Part shown: positions 21,914-34,894 of the stretch, one piece after another
How the letters are laid out: the number at the start of each line of letters is the position of its first letter
How positions within the stretch are numbered: position 1 is the stretch's first letter
Assembly (NCBI GenBank): GCA_030549175.1
Contig: JAUKUA010000004.1
Coordinates: 4,526,001 to 4,590,000 of the forward strand
Length of the DNA: 64,000 nucleotides
From: Lasiosphaeris hirsuta
Lineage: Eukaryota; Ascomycota; Sordariomycetes; Sordariales; Lasiosphaeriaceae
Reading direction: 5' to 3'
Translations under genes and position numbers: made by a program
Notes under the pieces: model-generated
Database searches by the model: none
Seen by the model: the letters and a program-made list of their open reading frames with translations, nothing else
What the model was told of the DNA's origin: nothing

Positions 21914-22488
21914 AATTACAGCTCTCAACACACGAGAGACAGTGTTTGAGCTGTCCAAGATGGACGCGGGGAGCTCGTGGGGTGCAGCCTAGGCTTTCTA
22001 ATCCCTCGCCGTCGCCAAATTGGGGATCCCGGCAGCCCCGGTTATCCCACGCCAACGCGCAGCGGCCCGCAGCAATAGCGCCGGGCCAAGAGAGGCGCCA
22101 AGGATAGTCCCGGCCTGCAGGCTTCCGCTTCCCCATCTCCCTGCAACATTCATGCTAGTGCCGACACCAAAGTTTTAAAACAGCCCCCAAGCTTAGCTCC
22201 AACGTGAGCTCTATTTCGCCGTCTCAGTCCTACCACCAGCTGAAGCACCACCGACCTTGAATGAGATAGTCGGTGAGAAGACCTTCGTCCAAGCTGAATC
22301 TTCTGCACTGCTAATCACAAGTCACGTCTTAGCCTCCAGGACTCCGAGAAGCCGCACAGGAGATGCTCCAAGTGAAGCGCAAGCAAGGTAAAGCCCCACA
22401 ACGTATCCCACCTAAGGGTAAGGTACCTATAGGTTCATGCTATTAGCTAGTCACCTCTAAAAGACTCCAGTCGCTAGAATTTCCTCAA
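21914..22488. other. Divergent intergenic region
   Basis: About 575 nt upstream of the methyltransferase and upstream of the recognisable part of the NACHT pseudogene. The N-terminal domain expected for an NLR before its NACHT is not readable here, so it is missing or decayed. Confidence 0.4.
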
Positions 22489-23493
22489 ATGTATTACCGT
22501 CAGCATATGATTAGACCGCCTTGCCTGGGCACAGGTGCCTGGCTTATGAGGGCACCGGATTATCTTGCCTGGTTGGGCGGCGACCGCCGCTTTCTCTGGA
22601 TCAGAGGAAAGGCTGGCCCCGGAAAACCTACCCTGATGAAGCACACACTGGGCGAGCTGCGCCGCAGCTCGACCACGAACTCACGCACTACTATCGCCGC
22701 ATACTTCTACCACACCACAGGAGACCCATTGGAGCGGTCAACCTTTGGCCAATTGCGTATTATGCTATATCAACTCTTCACGCAAAACCAAGGCCTGCTG
22801 GAGGAGTTCATCGCTGTATCGGAAGGGCGCTTCGCAAAGGGGCGGAATTTAGAATGGTAGGTGGATGAGCTCAAGGAAGTTCTCCGGACCGTGAGCGAGC
22901 TCAGGTGCTGGAAGTTCACGATTCTTTTTTTCGACGGTCTGGACGAGGGCTCTAGAGACGAGATCAGCTAGCTGTTGTCCTTTTTGGGGCAATTATGTCC
23001 AAGCAACCTTCGAAAACTGTTCTGCAAGCTCCGCATATGTTTCACCGGCCGCCACTACCTAAACTTCACTATAGATGACTGCTCGGAGAGTCATGTTTAA
23101 CGCTTTAACTTCCAAGACATACAAGTCTTCGCTCGGCAGAAGCTGTTTCGTCTATGCCTCACGTCCCATAACCAGCATCTATTGCCATCCGTCCTCGACT
23201 GCGCCGACGGTGTGTCCCTCTAGGCTGACTTGATCACCAACGCGATACTCATGTCTGAAGATGACGGCGAGACCCTCGACCGAAAGAAGGAAACGCTAAT
23301 GGCGACGCCGCATGAGTTGGACGGCCTTTATACCCAAACTTTTCTTAAACTAAACGATAGTGAACGGATCGAGACCTTCTGCCTTCTGAAATGGGTGCTT
23401 TTCGCATCTCGGGGTTTAAGCCCGCTCGAGGTATGTTTCGCCGTGCAGTTTGAGGGGATGGACTCGATCCTTTAAGCTCTCAAATAGCTACAT
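22489..23493 (+). pseudogene. NACHT-domain NLR (STAND) fragment with RIP-type stops
   Basis: One plus-strand frame covers about 1 kb of a fungal NACHT domain. It has a cap motif (CLGTGAWLMRAPDYLAWL), FLWIRGKAGPGKPTLMKHTL (Walker A with two Ser-to-Pro changes against the usual GKAGSGKST), ILFFDGLDEG (Walker B), ICFTGRHY (sensor region) and the winged-helix region LKWVLFASRGLSPLEVCFAVQ. The frame is interrupted by TAG, TAG, TAA, TAG and TAA at 22858, 22969, 23098, 23221 and 23473, each consistent with CAG or CAA mutated at C. No frameshift is needed. The N-terminal effector domain and the C-terminal repeat domain (WD40, ankyrin or TPR in intact members) are absent. Intact homologues sense ligands in heterokaryon incompatibility or immunity; this copy is dead. 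Confidence 0.85.
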
Positions 23494-25379
23494 GAGTAGA
23501 TTGCTATTTCTGATTAGGTATCTACCTGCTACATGTTAGAATTAATGGAGGCTTGATCGAGCTGCTTGGTATTTAATGTCGTCTTGAAGCCTGAGATAAT
23601 ACATACGACCATACCTACTGGAAAACTCGGGATCCCGTCCGCTCTCCCATAGATAAGCCAGTGAGGGCCAGACTAGTAGTTGGGTCGGTGACGACCAGCG
23701 AATCCCTGGTGTTGTATGTTTTTTTCTTTTTGTTTTTTTGTTGTTGTTGTTGGACTTATGCCCGTCCATGTGGATACACCTGAGTATTCCAATCCCCGTT
23801 GTAACAAAGAATGAACATGACACGCAGCATGTAGTTATTCAACGTTGTATTGTGCCAAGAACTGAACTGCCACTTTTGGATGTATGAGTAGTAGTAGCAA
23901 CTACCACATCGGCGATTGCAAGGTCAGCAAGGTAGGCTAACTACTCAGATCTTGACCCAAAAAAAAAGGAGTACATTGTGCAGTGTACTACCTTCCCCTG
24001 AACTTTGCACCAGCCACTGAAGGTAGCTGGTCCTTTGGTGTGAGCTGGGAGGGTCCAAGGCGCCGGATGGTACCTATGTTATCTGGCTGGAGGGTGTTGC
24101 CCTCACGTTGCAACAATACCGATCTTGTGCCTTATCGATGGATTTACCTAGATCCTTCAACCTTGGGCGTCATGGGGGCAGGACAGTGCAGAAATTCAAC
24201 CTGGTGAGGAGCCCTCTTATATGGCTCAAAAGTGCTTCGCCGTCAGTTGAGAGTGGCGCGATTATACGCGGCCGCGTGGCGCGCCCTCTAGGAAGCGGCG
24301 GGTCGAGCTATGTCTGGCACGGTCCCGCCCCGGCCCGTCCGGCGCGATGCTGGCGCCGCCTTCATTTCCGGAGCACTGAGTAACGTTGCGAGCATCGACT
24401 CCGGGGCACATGCCAAAGGGGAGGGAAATGTAACCAGTGGGGAAGCCCCTTCTTTTGGTCGCATTTGTTGCGACGCTGCACGGGAGGTGCCGAAAGTTCC
24501 CCTGCGCATCTGCATCTGGCGAAGCCGGCGTCTGTGCCTCTTCCTCCACGCGCCAACCACGCTGGGCGCTGAGGCTCTGAGGCTCTGCAGGTTATTAAAG
24601 AACAGAGACAGCCAAATGCGTCCTGCTGATTCCGCCGTCAGCCCCCTTTGCGAGTGCCCCAGAACCCAGAACCGGGTCGGTGGCGGCTGGGAGCTATCGA
24701 CTTTTGCTTGATTACCGGGCGAGTCATCTCGGTCGCTGCTGCTATTGACGGGGAAGCTAATTGACGTGTGATTTGCCTCTCGAGGCGTGGTTACCCTATG
24801 AGCGTGCGAGAAGGGGGTGCGCCGCTCGATTGGTCGCAGACCCCTGACCTGCCCCTTGCAGCCACCGCACCTTCCACAGCACCTACTAAAGCACCTATCA
24901 AAGCACCTACCAACTGCAATCACTCGACCGGGCAGAATCTCGGCGGCGGCATGCAAAAACACAAGTTACTTCCCCGAGCCATCGCGTCACACTCCCTGCT
25001 CCTGCTACTAGGGCCCTAGTCAGCGCCTGTGGGGGCTGCCGGGGGAGGGGTTTCCCTCCTCAATCTCGCACGCCGGCACTCAAATGTCCATCCAAGATTT
25101 CACCTTGCCCAGATGCCAGTAACTTCACCTTGCCATGGGTTGGGCAAGAGGATCCAGGCACCCGCTCGGTGAACTGGCAATTTACGGCAACGTTGCGAAC
25201 CGGGCCCAAGGAGTCTGAGAATGCCAAGCCTCGCAGAAGCTCGACCAAGGGTCGAAATGGACAATTCCATGATAAGTATAAGACGAATACTATCTGCAGC
25301 ACCATCATGTTGAAATCTCGCTCAAGCACCGCTGTGCCATTCACTCCTTATCTGTCCTAGGACTTTCCACTCTTTCACC
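23494..25379. other. Gene-free stretch; promoter side of the chitinase gene
   Basis: About 1.9 kb without a supported gene. It has a T-rich low-complexity patch at 23718-23752 and GC-rich sequence at 24260-25020 whose long minus-strand frames are Pro/Arg/Ser-rich and lack homology. A TATA-like GATAAGTATAAG at 25270-25281 lies about 100 bp upstream of the chitinase ATG. Confidence 0.45.
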
Positions 25380-26783
<1,404 letters not shown>

Positions 26784-27121
26784 GGGATGGGGGAAATTGG
26801 GGGAGGAGAGGGGGTTGTACATTTGATACCACACGCGAGTTCGCTTCTAACTCTCTTGTTCCGGCTTACATTCACTCCGTACATTTCTGGTTCATTTTCA
26901 GCACCGCTATTTAATATTGTCCATTTCCTTTTTACAATCTTCAGTCATCATCTGCCCTTCAATGGGTTAACGGCCGGAGATGGCTGTAATTCAATGCAGG
27001 AGTTCTTGTATATACTACTTGTTTGCGTTCTGTAAATACAGCATTAGGTATCTACTTTTGCGTGGTGTGCCGAAGGCTGATTGAATAAATTTATCCGACA
27101 GTCCATAGCGGGAGCTTTGTG
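26784..27121. other. 3' flank of chitinase gene, nothing seen
   Basis: About 340 nt between convergent genes (chitinase plus, protease-like pseudogene minus). T-rich, as in a 3' UTR and terminator region. No gene. Confidence 0.4.
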
Positions 27122-29489
27122 TCACGGTAGTCCGGTCATGAAACTGAGAACACGGTCCCCATCCGTCTCAGCATCGTCTGCCGCCATGACGACTCCGGGC
27201 TCGTTGCTGACATCCCGGACAGTAGAAAAGTTACTGAGCGTATCTCCACTCTTCTTCTCATCAGAGAAATCTAGACTGGTAGCAAAATAGTGGGCAAAGG
27301 CTGATATTGGCTCCGGGTTGACGTGTCCGTCGCGGTCAATGTCGTTCAAGAATGTCGTCGGCGCATCATTTGACATGGAGGGCCTAGAACTTGGCACCAA
27401 AGCGGCTGGAGAATTCGATGTCGAGGTCAATGTAGGGTGGGAGTTTGATGATGACAAAGGACCACCTTGGTTTGACCACTGGTCAAAGACTGCACGGAAA
27501 CCTTCCTGAAAGAGGACCCTGACATCTTCCTGGTGAACCGCGAGACTGCGCCCCTGTTGGTGCAGTAATTCCCCCAAGATTTGGGAACCACGCTCCTCAG
27601 GCAAAACCCAGGCCACGTTATTAGTAGAGCCGAAGCCTCTTCCTTCCGAGATATTCTTTGCCTCCGACTTTATCGTCTCTTTCATCCTCGTCTCCTTCAT
27701 CAAGTTCGTCTCTTGGGATGCTTTGTCTATTGTGTCTCAGGCTGGCCCTGTAAACCCCACTGTCGGTGCTAGGAGGTCCGGTTACGCTGAGATACCCTCT
27801 GTTGGTGCTGGAAGGTCCATTCTTTTGGAGCTGAGGCGTCCCAAGGATAAATCGATGCGCATGATGGACAACTTCGCTTTGCACACTTATTTGGGTTTCG
27901 GCCGATTCCGTCTCTTTCAAGTCCGATTCGACATTCTCAGTGGCTATCAGATCTTCAGGCGGAGGAAGAGAGACGGAAGCCGCTTTGAGCGCACTGCGGA
28001 TATCGTCGAGGGTCTCACAAATGGGGACTACATATACGTCACCCAGAAAGTCTGACGCGACAACGTGCCCCAGCAGCTCATGAGTGACTTCATCCACAAC
28101 CCAGGAAGGAGCCCGAGTCACCATCGGCAACGTCTCCATGGCCTGTGTATCGGCAATCAGTATCGCGCACGGTGATAATTGGGCATGGAAACAAAATCTT
28201 ACCATCCGTGTTCAGAGAAACAACATATGTGTCGACGAGGCCGTTCCCGGGCCAGATGACCATGCTAGCCGTTCCAGCCCGTATCCATCCATCGAGAACG
28301 CCGGATGAAGTGATTACCAGCACCTGTCTCCCGGCGGTGCCGCGGATTTGGACCTTGGAAATGGGGTCGGGAGCAATCAGTAGTGCCGGACCGGCGGCGC
28401 CGCATCGGGAAAAGGTGTTTGGTTTCCACTGGTCTAGTTGAAATAGCGCCCAATCGAAGTACTTGAAGTTCTCGCTGGAAAATGGAGACCGATCTGCACA
28501 CGCAGTACGGAATCCATTTGCTGGAATGCACCATAACGAGGCCCGCGTGCGTCCTTGAGGGCGTGAAATCCCAGGAGGAGGCAGTCTTGCTGCCTGGCTG
28601 TGTTGGATGGGGCTCTGTCTCGGCCGGGGGGCCCCCTAGAGGATCCTCACCCGCATCATCTCCACTAATGGCACCGTAAAAAGAATGGCCTGCTGTGATC
28701 GCATAGTATGTGACGGTTCCGGACTCGGTGACTTTGAGCACCCCGCCCAAAGTAGCTCGCCCTCACACGTCAGAGGTTTGGTTGTAGAGACGGATAGGAG
28801 TTCCGCAGTTGGTACCAGCGAAGTGACTGTCAGGTGTCTGGACGATGCTGTCGGAGTACCGGAGCCGGACGCCATTCGAGATGACCTTGTAGAGAAACGA
28901 GAGCTCAGCCTCCACCTCTGCGTTGAAGAGTTGCCAGCTTCTCCAGGAGGTCTCGAATATTCCTCTCCACGTCTGGGCTGCAGAAGAAGACGATGTGCGG
29001 CCTCGCAGTCTCCTGATTCACGCCAGCAACGGCCAATCGAACGGCGTCAACTCGCCTCGACTTGGCTCGCATTGTAAGCATTGTTCGGCTCCGTGATATA
29101 ACCCAATACCTCGTTGTATCGTTGAGTCTGACGATGGCTGGGGTCAAAGATGACCAAGCCGTCAAAGGCGGGGTGTTTGATGGTGGCGCGCGGGCGCCGC
29201 GCTGAAGCCGCCTCGGGGGATGAACCCCTTGTGGGAGCCGGGCTGGCTTCGGCATGCTGTGGGATAAATAGACATCAGAGCTGACGCGCGAGTTCTTGGG
29301 GTCGGCCATCAGGCTGCGCAGCCACGGCCACGGATGACAGTGCTTGAAACGTGGCAGAGTCTGCGGGCTTTGCAGTTTCTGTCTTTCTGCCAAAAGAAGC
29401 TGCTGTATCAGACATACATCCAGCCTCGAAGCAGCTCCTGTCACGTAGACCCACGGCTCTCTAACTTCCCAACTAGAAAACCGAACCAA
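27122..29489 (-). pseudogene. Trypsin-like serine protease-domain protein of a fungal family, broken
   Basis: Minus-strand frames, in order, read RPHIVFFCSPDVERNIRDLL, then LYNQTSDV-stop-GRATLGGVLKV, YYAITAGHSFYG (His motif), ENFKYFDWALFQLDQW (Asp motif), VLVITSSGVLDG, GDVADGDSGS (Ser motif), WVVDEVTHELLGHVVASDFLGDVYVVPICETLDDI and an acidic Ser/Glu-rich C-terminal region. These motifs and spacing match a chymotrypsin-fold module seen in fungal proteins, sometimes beside ankyrin or NLR-type domains. A canonical intron (GTAAGA...ACACAG, about 28143-28202) joins to the Ser motif. The gene is broken by a TGA before GRATLGG and by four extra bases directly after the GDSGS codons, around 28104-28107, which shift the frame. 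The frame must also change near 28480 and 27650, where introns or indels cannot be told apart. Confidence 0.6.
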
Positions 29490-29648
29490 GATTGAGTGAG
29501 ACCAGAGCTGGTTATAACAGCAAGCTCGGATTCGAGCTCACGTTGCATTCAACCATGGAGCCACTTGGCGACACAACAGAACAGCAACTCGAGTCCCTTT
29601 TTGCAGCTTTGTGGGACTGGCAAAGTCACCAAGATTGTTCGGCTACAG

Positions 29649-29990
29649 CTACAACCTGTAGCTGTCTAAGTCCCAACCATTAATAGGTGCCATTACGAGA
29701 GAGGCGAAGCTGAGGAGGCAGTCCGCCTGTTGGAACAGGCGCAGGACATGTTTCAGCCGCGCCCCGCGCAGAGCCATCGTGCCGCAGGTGGTATCCATCC
29801 CCAGGTCAGGGCGGGTTGCAAAGTTGTCTTTGACAATGACAGGGATCCCGTGAAGACTGCTACGCAGACATCCAGCAGACATCAACCCCTGCAAGTGGAG
29901 CGCCGTCAAATTTAGGAGGTCAAGTTCCATACTGTCGAGCGTGCGTAGCGTTTGCCAGGCCGACTTAACCAAGTCGACGAACGGAAGGAG
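29649..29990 (-). pseudogene. Amidase-signature enzyme, N-terminal remnant with internal deletion
   Basis: The frame reads DLLNLTALHLQGLMSAG, then within about four residues SLHGIPVIVKDNFATRPDLGMDTTCGTMALRGA. Both blocks are diagnostic of fungal amidases (GatA-like, with the catalytic Lys in VKDN), but intact members have about 40-50 residues between them, so an in-frame deletion has occurred. The sequence loses similarity after LFQQADCLL, and the Ser-cis-Ser-Lys region with the nucleophile is missing. No ATG of suitable position was found. It is a remnant, not a working amidase. Confidence 0.7.
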
Positions 29991-31174
29991 ACAGTGGGAC
30001 TAAGGGGGAAAACAATTTAAAGCAGCGCACAAGAATGCAAACGAGGGAGAGAAGTGTGAGGGGGGCGACAAAAGCGGGGGAAGCAGGCGGCGCATGTCAT
30101 CGTGTGTTACCACATCGAATGGGGGAGATGGATGGCTTCCCGACTCTCCGGAAAGTTCTCATAAGACGCTGAGCTTACAAGTTACCGAATACTGTAATAA
30201 GCGAGGTGCCTAAGATTTCATCTTTTAGATGTTTATTACCCCGACTTTATCAAGGAACCAAGCACGTGAGGATCGCCGATGCCTAGATTATTACCCTGGT
30301 GTCAAGGAGGAGTCGACTCGGAGAAGGGGGGGGAAGAGGGACGTACCGCTTCGCCATGCCGCTTGCTGACCTCGACCTGGGAGCTGAGCCAAACCGCGGC
30401 CGCCATCAGTTCCAGGAACTTGGCCTCGAAGGCGGCTAGCTGCTCCTGGCAGATGCTCTCCAGGGCTGGACTTCGTCTTGCCGGACACGCACCACACATA
30501 CCATCTACCCCTCACCTAGGTAGCAATATCATTACATTGCTCCCCATAACCAGAGCCCGAGCTCCAAGTTTCACAGCATATTCCGCAGCTCGAGCCCGGT
30601 GGACCACGGTAGCTTTTGCTTGAGAGCATATAAATATAAACTTGACGTTAGTCTTAACTTGCGAGATGATTATGGTACGTATTCTACCACGAGGTCTTGA
30701 GCTACATACTGCATCGATATATCTTTAGACAAATATTATACGGAAAGACAAGTACAATGGTAGCACCCCAGTTTTCCACTTCTTCCGCCTTTTCGCATTC
30801 GAGATTCGCAAAATTATTTTCGAGCTCGACCTCCGTTTTCATATTATCTTTATAGACTTAACCTCCGAGTTAGCCAGACTTAATAAGGCTTCGTACTATG
30901 CCGGGGTACTTCCGGTTCCTTCTTTTTAAGCGCGTCCAGGTGCACCCACATTTTCCTCTCACTTCCTTGCAGCCACACTGGCGAGGGATAGACAGGTTTT
31001 TGTGGAGAGCAAGAAATGTATTGATGCATGCACTTTTGTATCGAGAGCGTGAAAAGTCCCATCTACATACAGGTGCCGCTCGCCCCAGTGAGACCAACCA
31101 GTCCATGACGACGAAATATAGATACTGGTTGGAGAAGAAATTCTTTGTGTCCGGCATGATAGCGGCTGCGGGTC
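29991..31174. other. Intergenic with one orphan coding-like fragment
   Basis: About 1.2 kb. On the minus strand at about 30335-30470 a frame reads CQEQLAAFEAKFLELMAAAVWLSSQVEVSKRHGE and ends at a good donor (GTACGT), as an exon would, but I found no partner exons. From 30600 to 30900 the sequence is AT-rich. No other gene supported. Confidence 0.4.
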
Positions 31175-31393
31175 TTAGACGTTGACGGTCGAGCCGACGG
31201 GGCCGAAGCGGATGTTGGAGTAGATGACCTTGGAGTTGGGATGTGTGGCCTCAACGTCGGCGGGGGCACCAGAGTCCTGAGGGCAGGGGCCACGAGCGGC
31301 ACCGGGCTGGCCCTCCTTCTCTGGGGGGTAGGTGGAGTCGAGCCAGAGCATATTGGCGTAGTGCTGTTACTATCAGTTTTCTTTTCTTTCTTT

Positions 31394-31424
<31 letters not shown>

Positions 31425-32772
31425 GGATGTGTGTGTATGTGTGTGTGTGTGTATGTGTGTGTGTATATGTGTGTGCGTGTGTGTGTGGGTGTGTGTGTGT
31501 GTGTGTGGGTGTGTGTGGGTGTGTGTGTGTATATATTTGATCAGTAGAAACGAAACTTACATCATCCCAGATGGACATTACCAGGACCATGGGAACTCTG
31601 AGAGCGGCATTGAGCTGAGCGAAGCCGCCAACCTCCTCAAAGCGGTCGCGGTCGCCAAAGGCGATGGGAGCAGCCTTACAGAACTCGGGTGTAATGTCGC
31701 TAGCTTCCCCAGGGATGCCGTCCCACTTGGGTGCAGGCACCTCGATCTTCTTGCCGTTCTGGACGAAGAATTGGGTGAGCTTGTTCTCGCGGAACTGGGA
31801 CACGACGGTGAACTTCTTGCTGGTGTCGACGGCGAGGCCCTTGCCGTAGAAGTCAGTGTTGCCCATGCGGTACGGGTTGTAGTCGCAGCCGTTGGCGTCG
31901 CAGCCACCGGCGAAGCGGTCTTCCGAGTAGGTGCCACCGCAGCTAGACGTCTCGCAGACGTGGTACTTGTTGTCCTTGCACGCGTGCGGCGTGAAGGCAT
32001 AGGCGTATGCGTTCGACTCCCAGATGTCGATCTCGGCGCAGCAGCCCCCGTAGGGACCGACACCGGCGTTGGCGTCATTGCTGGATGCTTTCCAGCCCTC
32101 AATATTACCCTTGCCCCCGACGAACTTGAGATCGCGGGCGCACTGGGCGTCGCAGTACTATCTTGTTGTCACGGCTGTGCTCAGACTCGTTTGCATGGAG
32201 CGGGGGACACTTACACCGGTGCCGTACTTAGCGCCGGCTTTGTTACTCGAGTACTTGGCCATACCACCATCCTCATCCATGGCGACAAAGTAGAGGGCCG
32301 AGTTAAGACCGCACTCGACGGTAGACAGGTCGACATCGAAGGTAAACTCGTTATCCATGAGGGTAAACATCTGGTACTTGGAGGCGCCGTTCATGAGGTA
32401 GAAGCGCGAGCCGATGTTGGTGCCATACTCGTGCTTGGTCAAGAACTTGAGTGTGAGGGCATCGCCGCTAGCCGAGGCGCCGTAGGTGGTACCATAGTTG
32501 GCGCCCTCAAGCTGGCACTTGGACGCGCAGTCGGTAGCCGTGCTACAGGCGTCGGTCCACGTGTTGCCGTCGTAGCAGTTCTTGTTGTCCGACGTGTGTA
32601 GCCAGCGCCAGTTGGAGTCAATGACAACCTCGGCGCTGACTGTGGTGCACGACGCCTTGCCCGTGCACTTCTTCCACGACAGCTTTGGGTGCGTCTCAGT
32701 CTGCTGCTTGCCAACCTGCTGGGCCGCTACAAGACCTATCAGCAGGGGCGCTGCCACGAACGAGGACTTCAT
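31175..32772 (-). CDS. Secreted cellobiohydrolase/endoglucanase, glycoside hydrolase family 7
   Basis: Retaining cellulase acting on crystalline cellulose. Three exons, 32215-32772, 31561-32157 and 31175-31363, give 447 aa. The ATG at 32772 starts a signal peptide ending VAAQQ, and the mature protein begins with the Gln expected to become pyroglutamate. Landmarks are [35 protein letters not shown], and [14 protein letters not shown]. Exon 2 has [19 protein letters not shown] sequence containing the catalytic E-x-D-x-x-E (nucleophile, assisting Asp, acid/base), [14 protein letters not shown], and SIWDD joined to [15 protein letters not shown] at the second splice. The protein ends [13 protein letters not shown] with no linker or CBM1. 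The loops look like cellobiohydrolase I rather than endoglucanase, but this was not modelled. Intron 1 is 57 nt; intron 2 is 197 nt and contains long microsatellites. Confidence 0.94.
31396..31531. repeat. Poly-T and GT microsatellites inside GH7 intron 2
   Basis: A run of 29 T (31396-31424) followed by about 100 bp of GT-rich repeat. On the transcribed minus strand this is an AC-rich tract followed by poly-A, lying between the donor at 31560 and the acceptor at 31364. It accounts for the unusual size of the intron. Confidence 0.9.
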
Positions 32773-32911
32773 GGTTATAGAGGGAGAAGATGCGTTGGTG
32801 GTGGAAGAGAGCGTGGGGGCTAAAAAAAAAGGGGGGGGGAACGATGCGACGACTGCCCGATAGTCGGTAGGGGGTAACACGAGTTGTTGAAACAGAGGCG
32901 CCGCTCGTCTT

Positions 32912-32919
32912 TTATATAT
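32912..32919 (-). promoter_or_regulatory. TATA box of the GH7 gene
   Basis: TATATAAA on the minus strand about 140 bp upstream of the ATG at 32772. Confidence 0.5.
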
Positions 32920-34894
32920 TTTCTCTTTTTCGATAGCAGCTCATCTCCCCGCGGCATGGTCTCGAGCTGGCAGGGCGTCCAGTTGCAGATACCGAACCGG
33001 TTCGTCTTGGTGGAATTGCAAGTCGAATTCCCATACCCCAACGTGTCATTCATCAAAGCAATGGCAGCCTTCGGCTGGCAGGTAGCATCCAATCGATTGG
33101 CCTAGAGTTAATAGACTTAGATGGATGGCAGAAGAAACTGCGGGGATCCTGGCATCGGCAATCCTGCTCTCTGGAATGGGGAAGCGTCCAAGAGAACCAG
33201 CATGCAGGCCGGCTGGTGGGTACCTCGTGCTAGCCAACGTCGGGGACAGCAATGTTGGTGATGGGTTCACACAACCAGACGGTAGCTACCAAGTACACAG
33301 GGGCCAAAAATTGTCTTGCGTACATGCAGGATGGCGTCGATATTGGGGGGGGGGGGGGGGGGCTAATTGGTCGCTCTGGGCTTTCTTGGACGGCGGCCTC
33401 GGACACAAGCGTATCCTCGGCGTGTTCCCCACCTTTTTTTCCCGGGTCGGGGGCTGATTGCAATGCGGAGGGCTCGCCCCCGGTTGTTAACAGAGAGGAC
33501 GTCAGCCGACTCAACCCCACTTCATTCCGGCGCGGTGGACAACGGCTCCTCAATCAATCGCGCAATTAAGTCAGTCCCTCCCCGTAGCCGCCAAGCAGGG
33601 ACATCCCCCCCTCGCCTCCCCACCGACTCACGACAGCTATCAGCCTATCTGCCTGAGGGTGGGTGGCGAGCCGGCAGTTGCCGGGTGTCACGACGTCTTG
33701 GCTGTTTCTGGGCTGCTTGGCTGCTTCTTGCTTCTGGGCTGTTTCTGGGCTGTTTCTAGGCAGCTAGGCTTCCTGCGTGCCAACGTGGTTGGTCGAATTA
33801 AACACCACCGCCCAGCCAGTCGTGCAACAAACGTGGTGAAAAAAAAATAAAAAAACCAAAATAGAACGCCACGAACTGGGTGATGATAGGAAGGGACATT
33901 GAATATAACCCGCATATTTCTCTTGACGACGGAGCTCCCGGGCCCTGGCTCCACTTCCTCCGTCTCCGGGAGCCATCGCCCGTCTACGTCGCCGTCCGCG
34001 ACTTCCTAGCACTAACCGATGACCGATGCCGCGGGCGCCTGCAGGGATCAGCCCCCCGCCTGAGTCCTGCCATGACCTCCTCCGATGCGACAAATTAAAC
34101 CGGCCGAGTCCCGCAAATGAGCTTCGTACGTGGTCATGGCAGGTTTGTCTTGTCCCACCACTCACGTGTCGCTTCACTATCGACGTCTACAAATCCCGCC
34201 TCGTTGTGCGTCGCACAGCAGTCCCGGAGCCACACTGTCCGGATTAGCGACACTCCAGGTCTCGGGCCTCTCGCCTGGCCCCAAGCTAGGTCACCAGGAC
34301 CTCTGTTAATTGAACATGGTTTGGTTGCCATGATTCTTGGCCATTGGCACTAGCTTGGCCTGACCGAGCTAGGAACTCAGATGCCGAGTTCTAGTTCTCA
34401 GAGGAGCAGCTCCGCGATGCCCTGCGCTCGTGCGGTCTTTGGGATGAGAAGCCGCAGACCCAATCGTAGCCGCACAGAGGGACGACCTAAATTTATCGGG
34501 TGAGGAGACGCGACTCTTCTGCCTTGCTCGAGGCTGCTTCAGAGGGTAAACATTCTGGAGGCATCCTACCCCTTGAGGAAGCTACATCGAGGTGCGTAAA
34601 CATGTGTTTCCCGAGTCTAATTGATCACCATGCTACATACTGACGGCTGAAGTAGTGTTGATGTGGAGGCAGATAACAAAATTACTGCTTCTGTATTAAT
34701 TCATCTGCTCTGGGACCTTGCTCTCCAGCTTTTTGCAGGCTGTCTCTTTTATGGATGCGCTTCGTGGCGAAGTGCGTAGTGAATGCGACCCTCACTAGCT
34801 GAACTGACTTTGTTAGTTAGCTATCGGCACTTGCCATTAATAACACAATGTTTATTTGTCTTGCACTGAGACATGACCCTCGACCTCTGAAATC
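32920..34894. other. Gene-free region upstream of the GH7 gene
   Basis: About 2 kb with no supported gene. Features are a G-run at about 33346-33362 and a short repetitive patch at 33700-33770 (TTGGCTGCTTCT and TGGGCTGTTTCT phrases). The region should include upstream control of the cellulase gene; I did not identify specific operator motifs. Confidence 0.4.

Noticed and set aside
24262..24962. Long GC-rich minus-strand frames upstream of the chitinase
   Set aside because: Pro/Arg/Ser-rich, no domain, overlapped by equally long frames on the other strand, in a promoter-type region.
25025..25060. Possible use of 5025-5651 and similar long antisense frames as genes
   Set aside because: They are shadows of well-supported genes (here the seven-TM protein) with no family of their own.
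31243..32601. Plus-strand open frame of 452 codons over the GH7 gene
   Set aside because: It is antisense to the GH7 exons and runs through their microsatellite intron. The minus-strand exons have clear GH7 motifs and splice signals.
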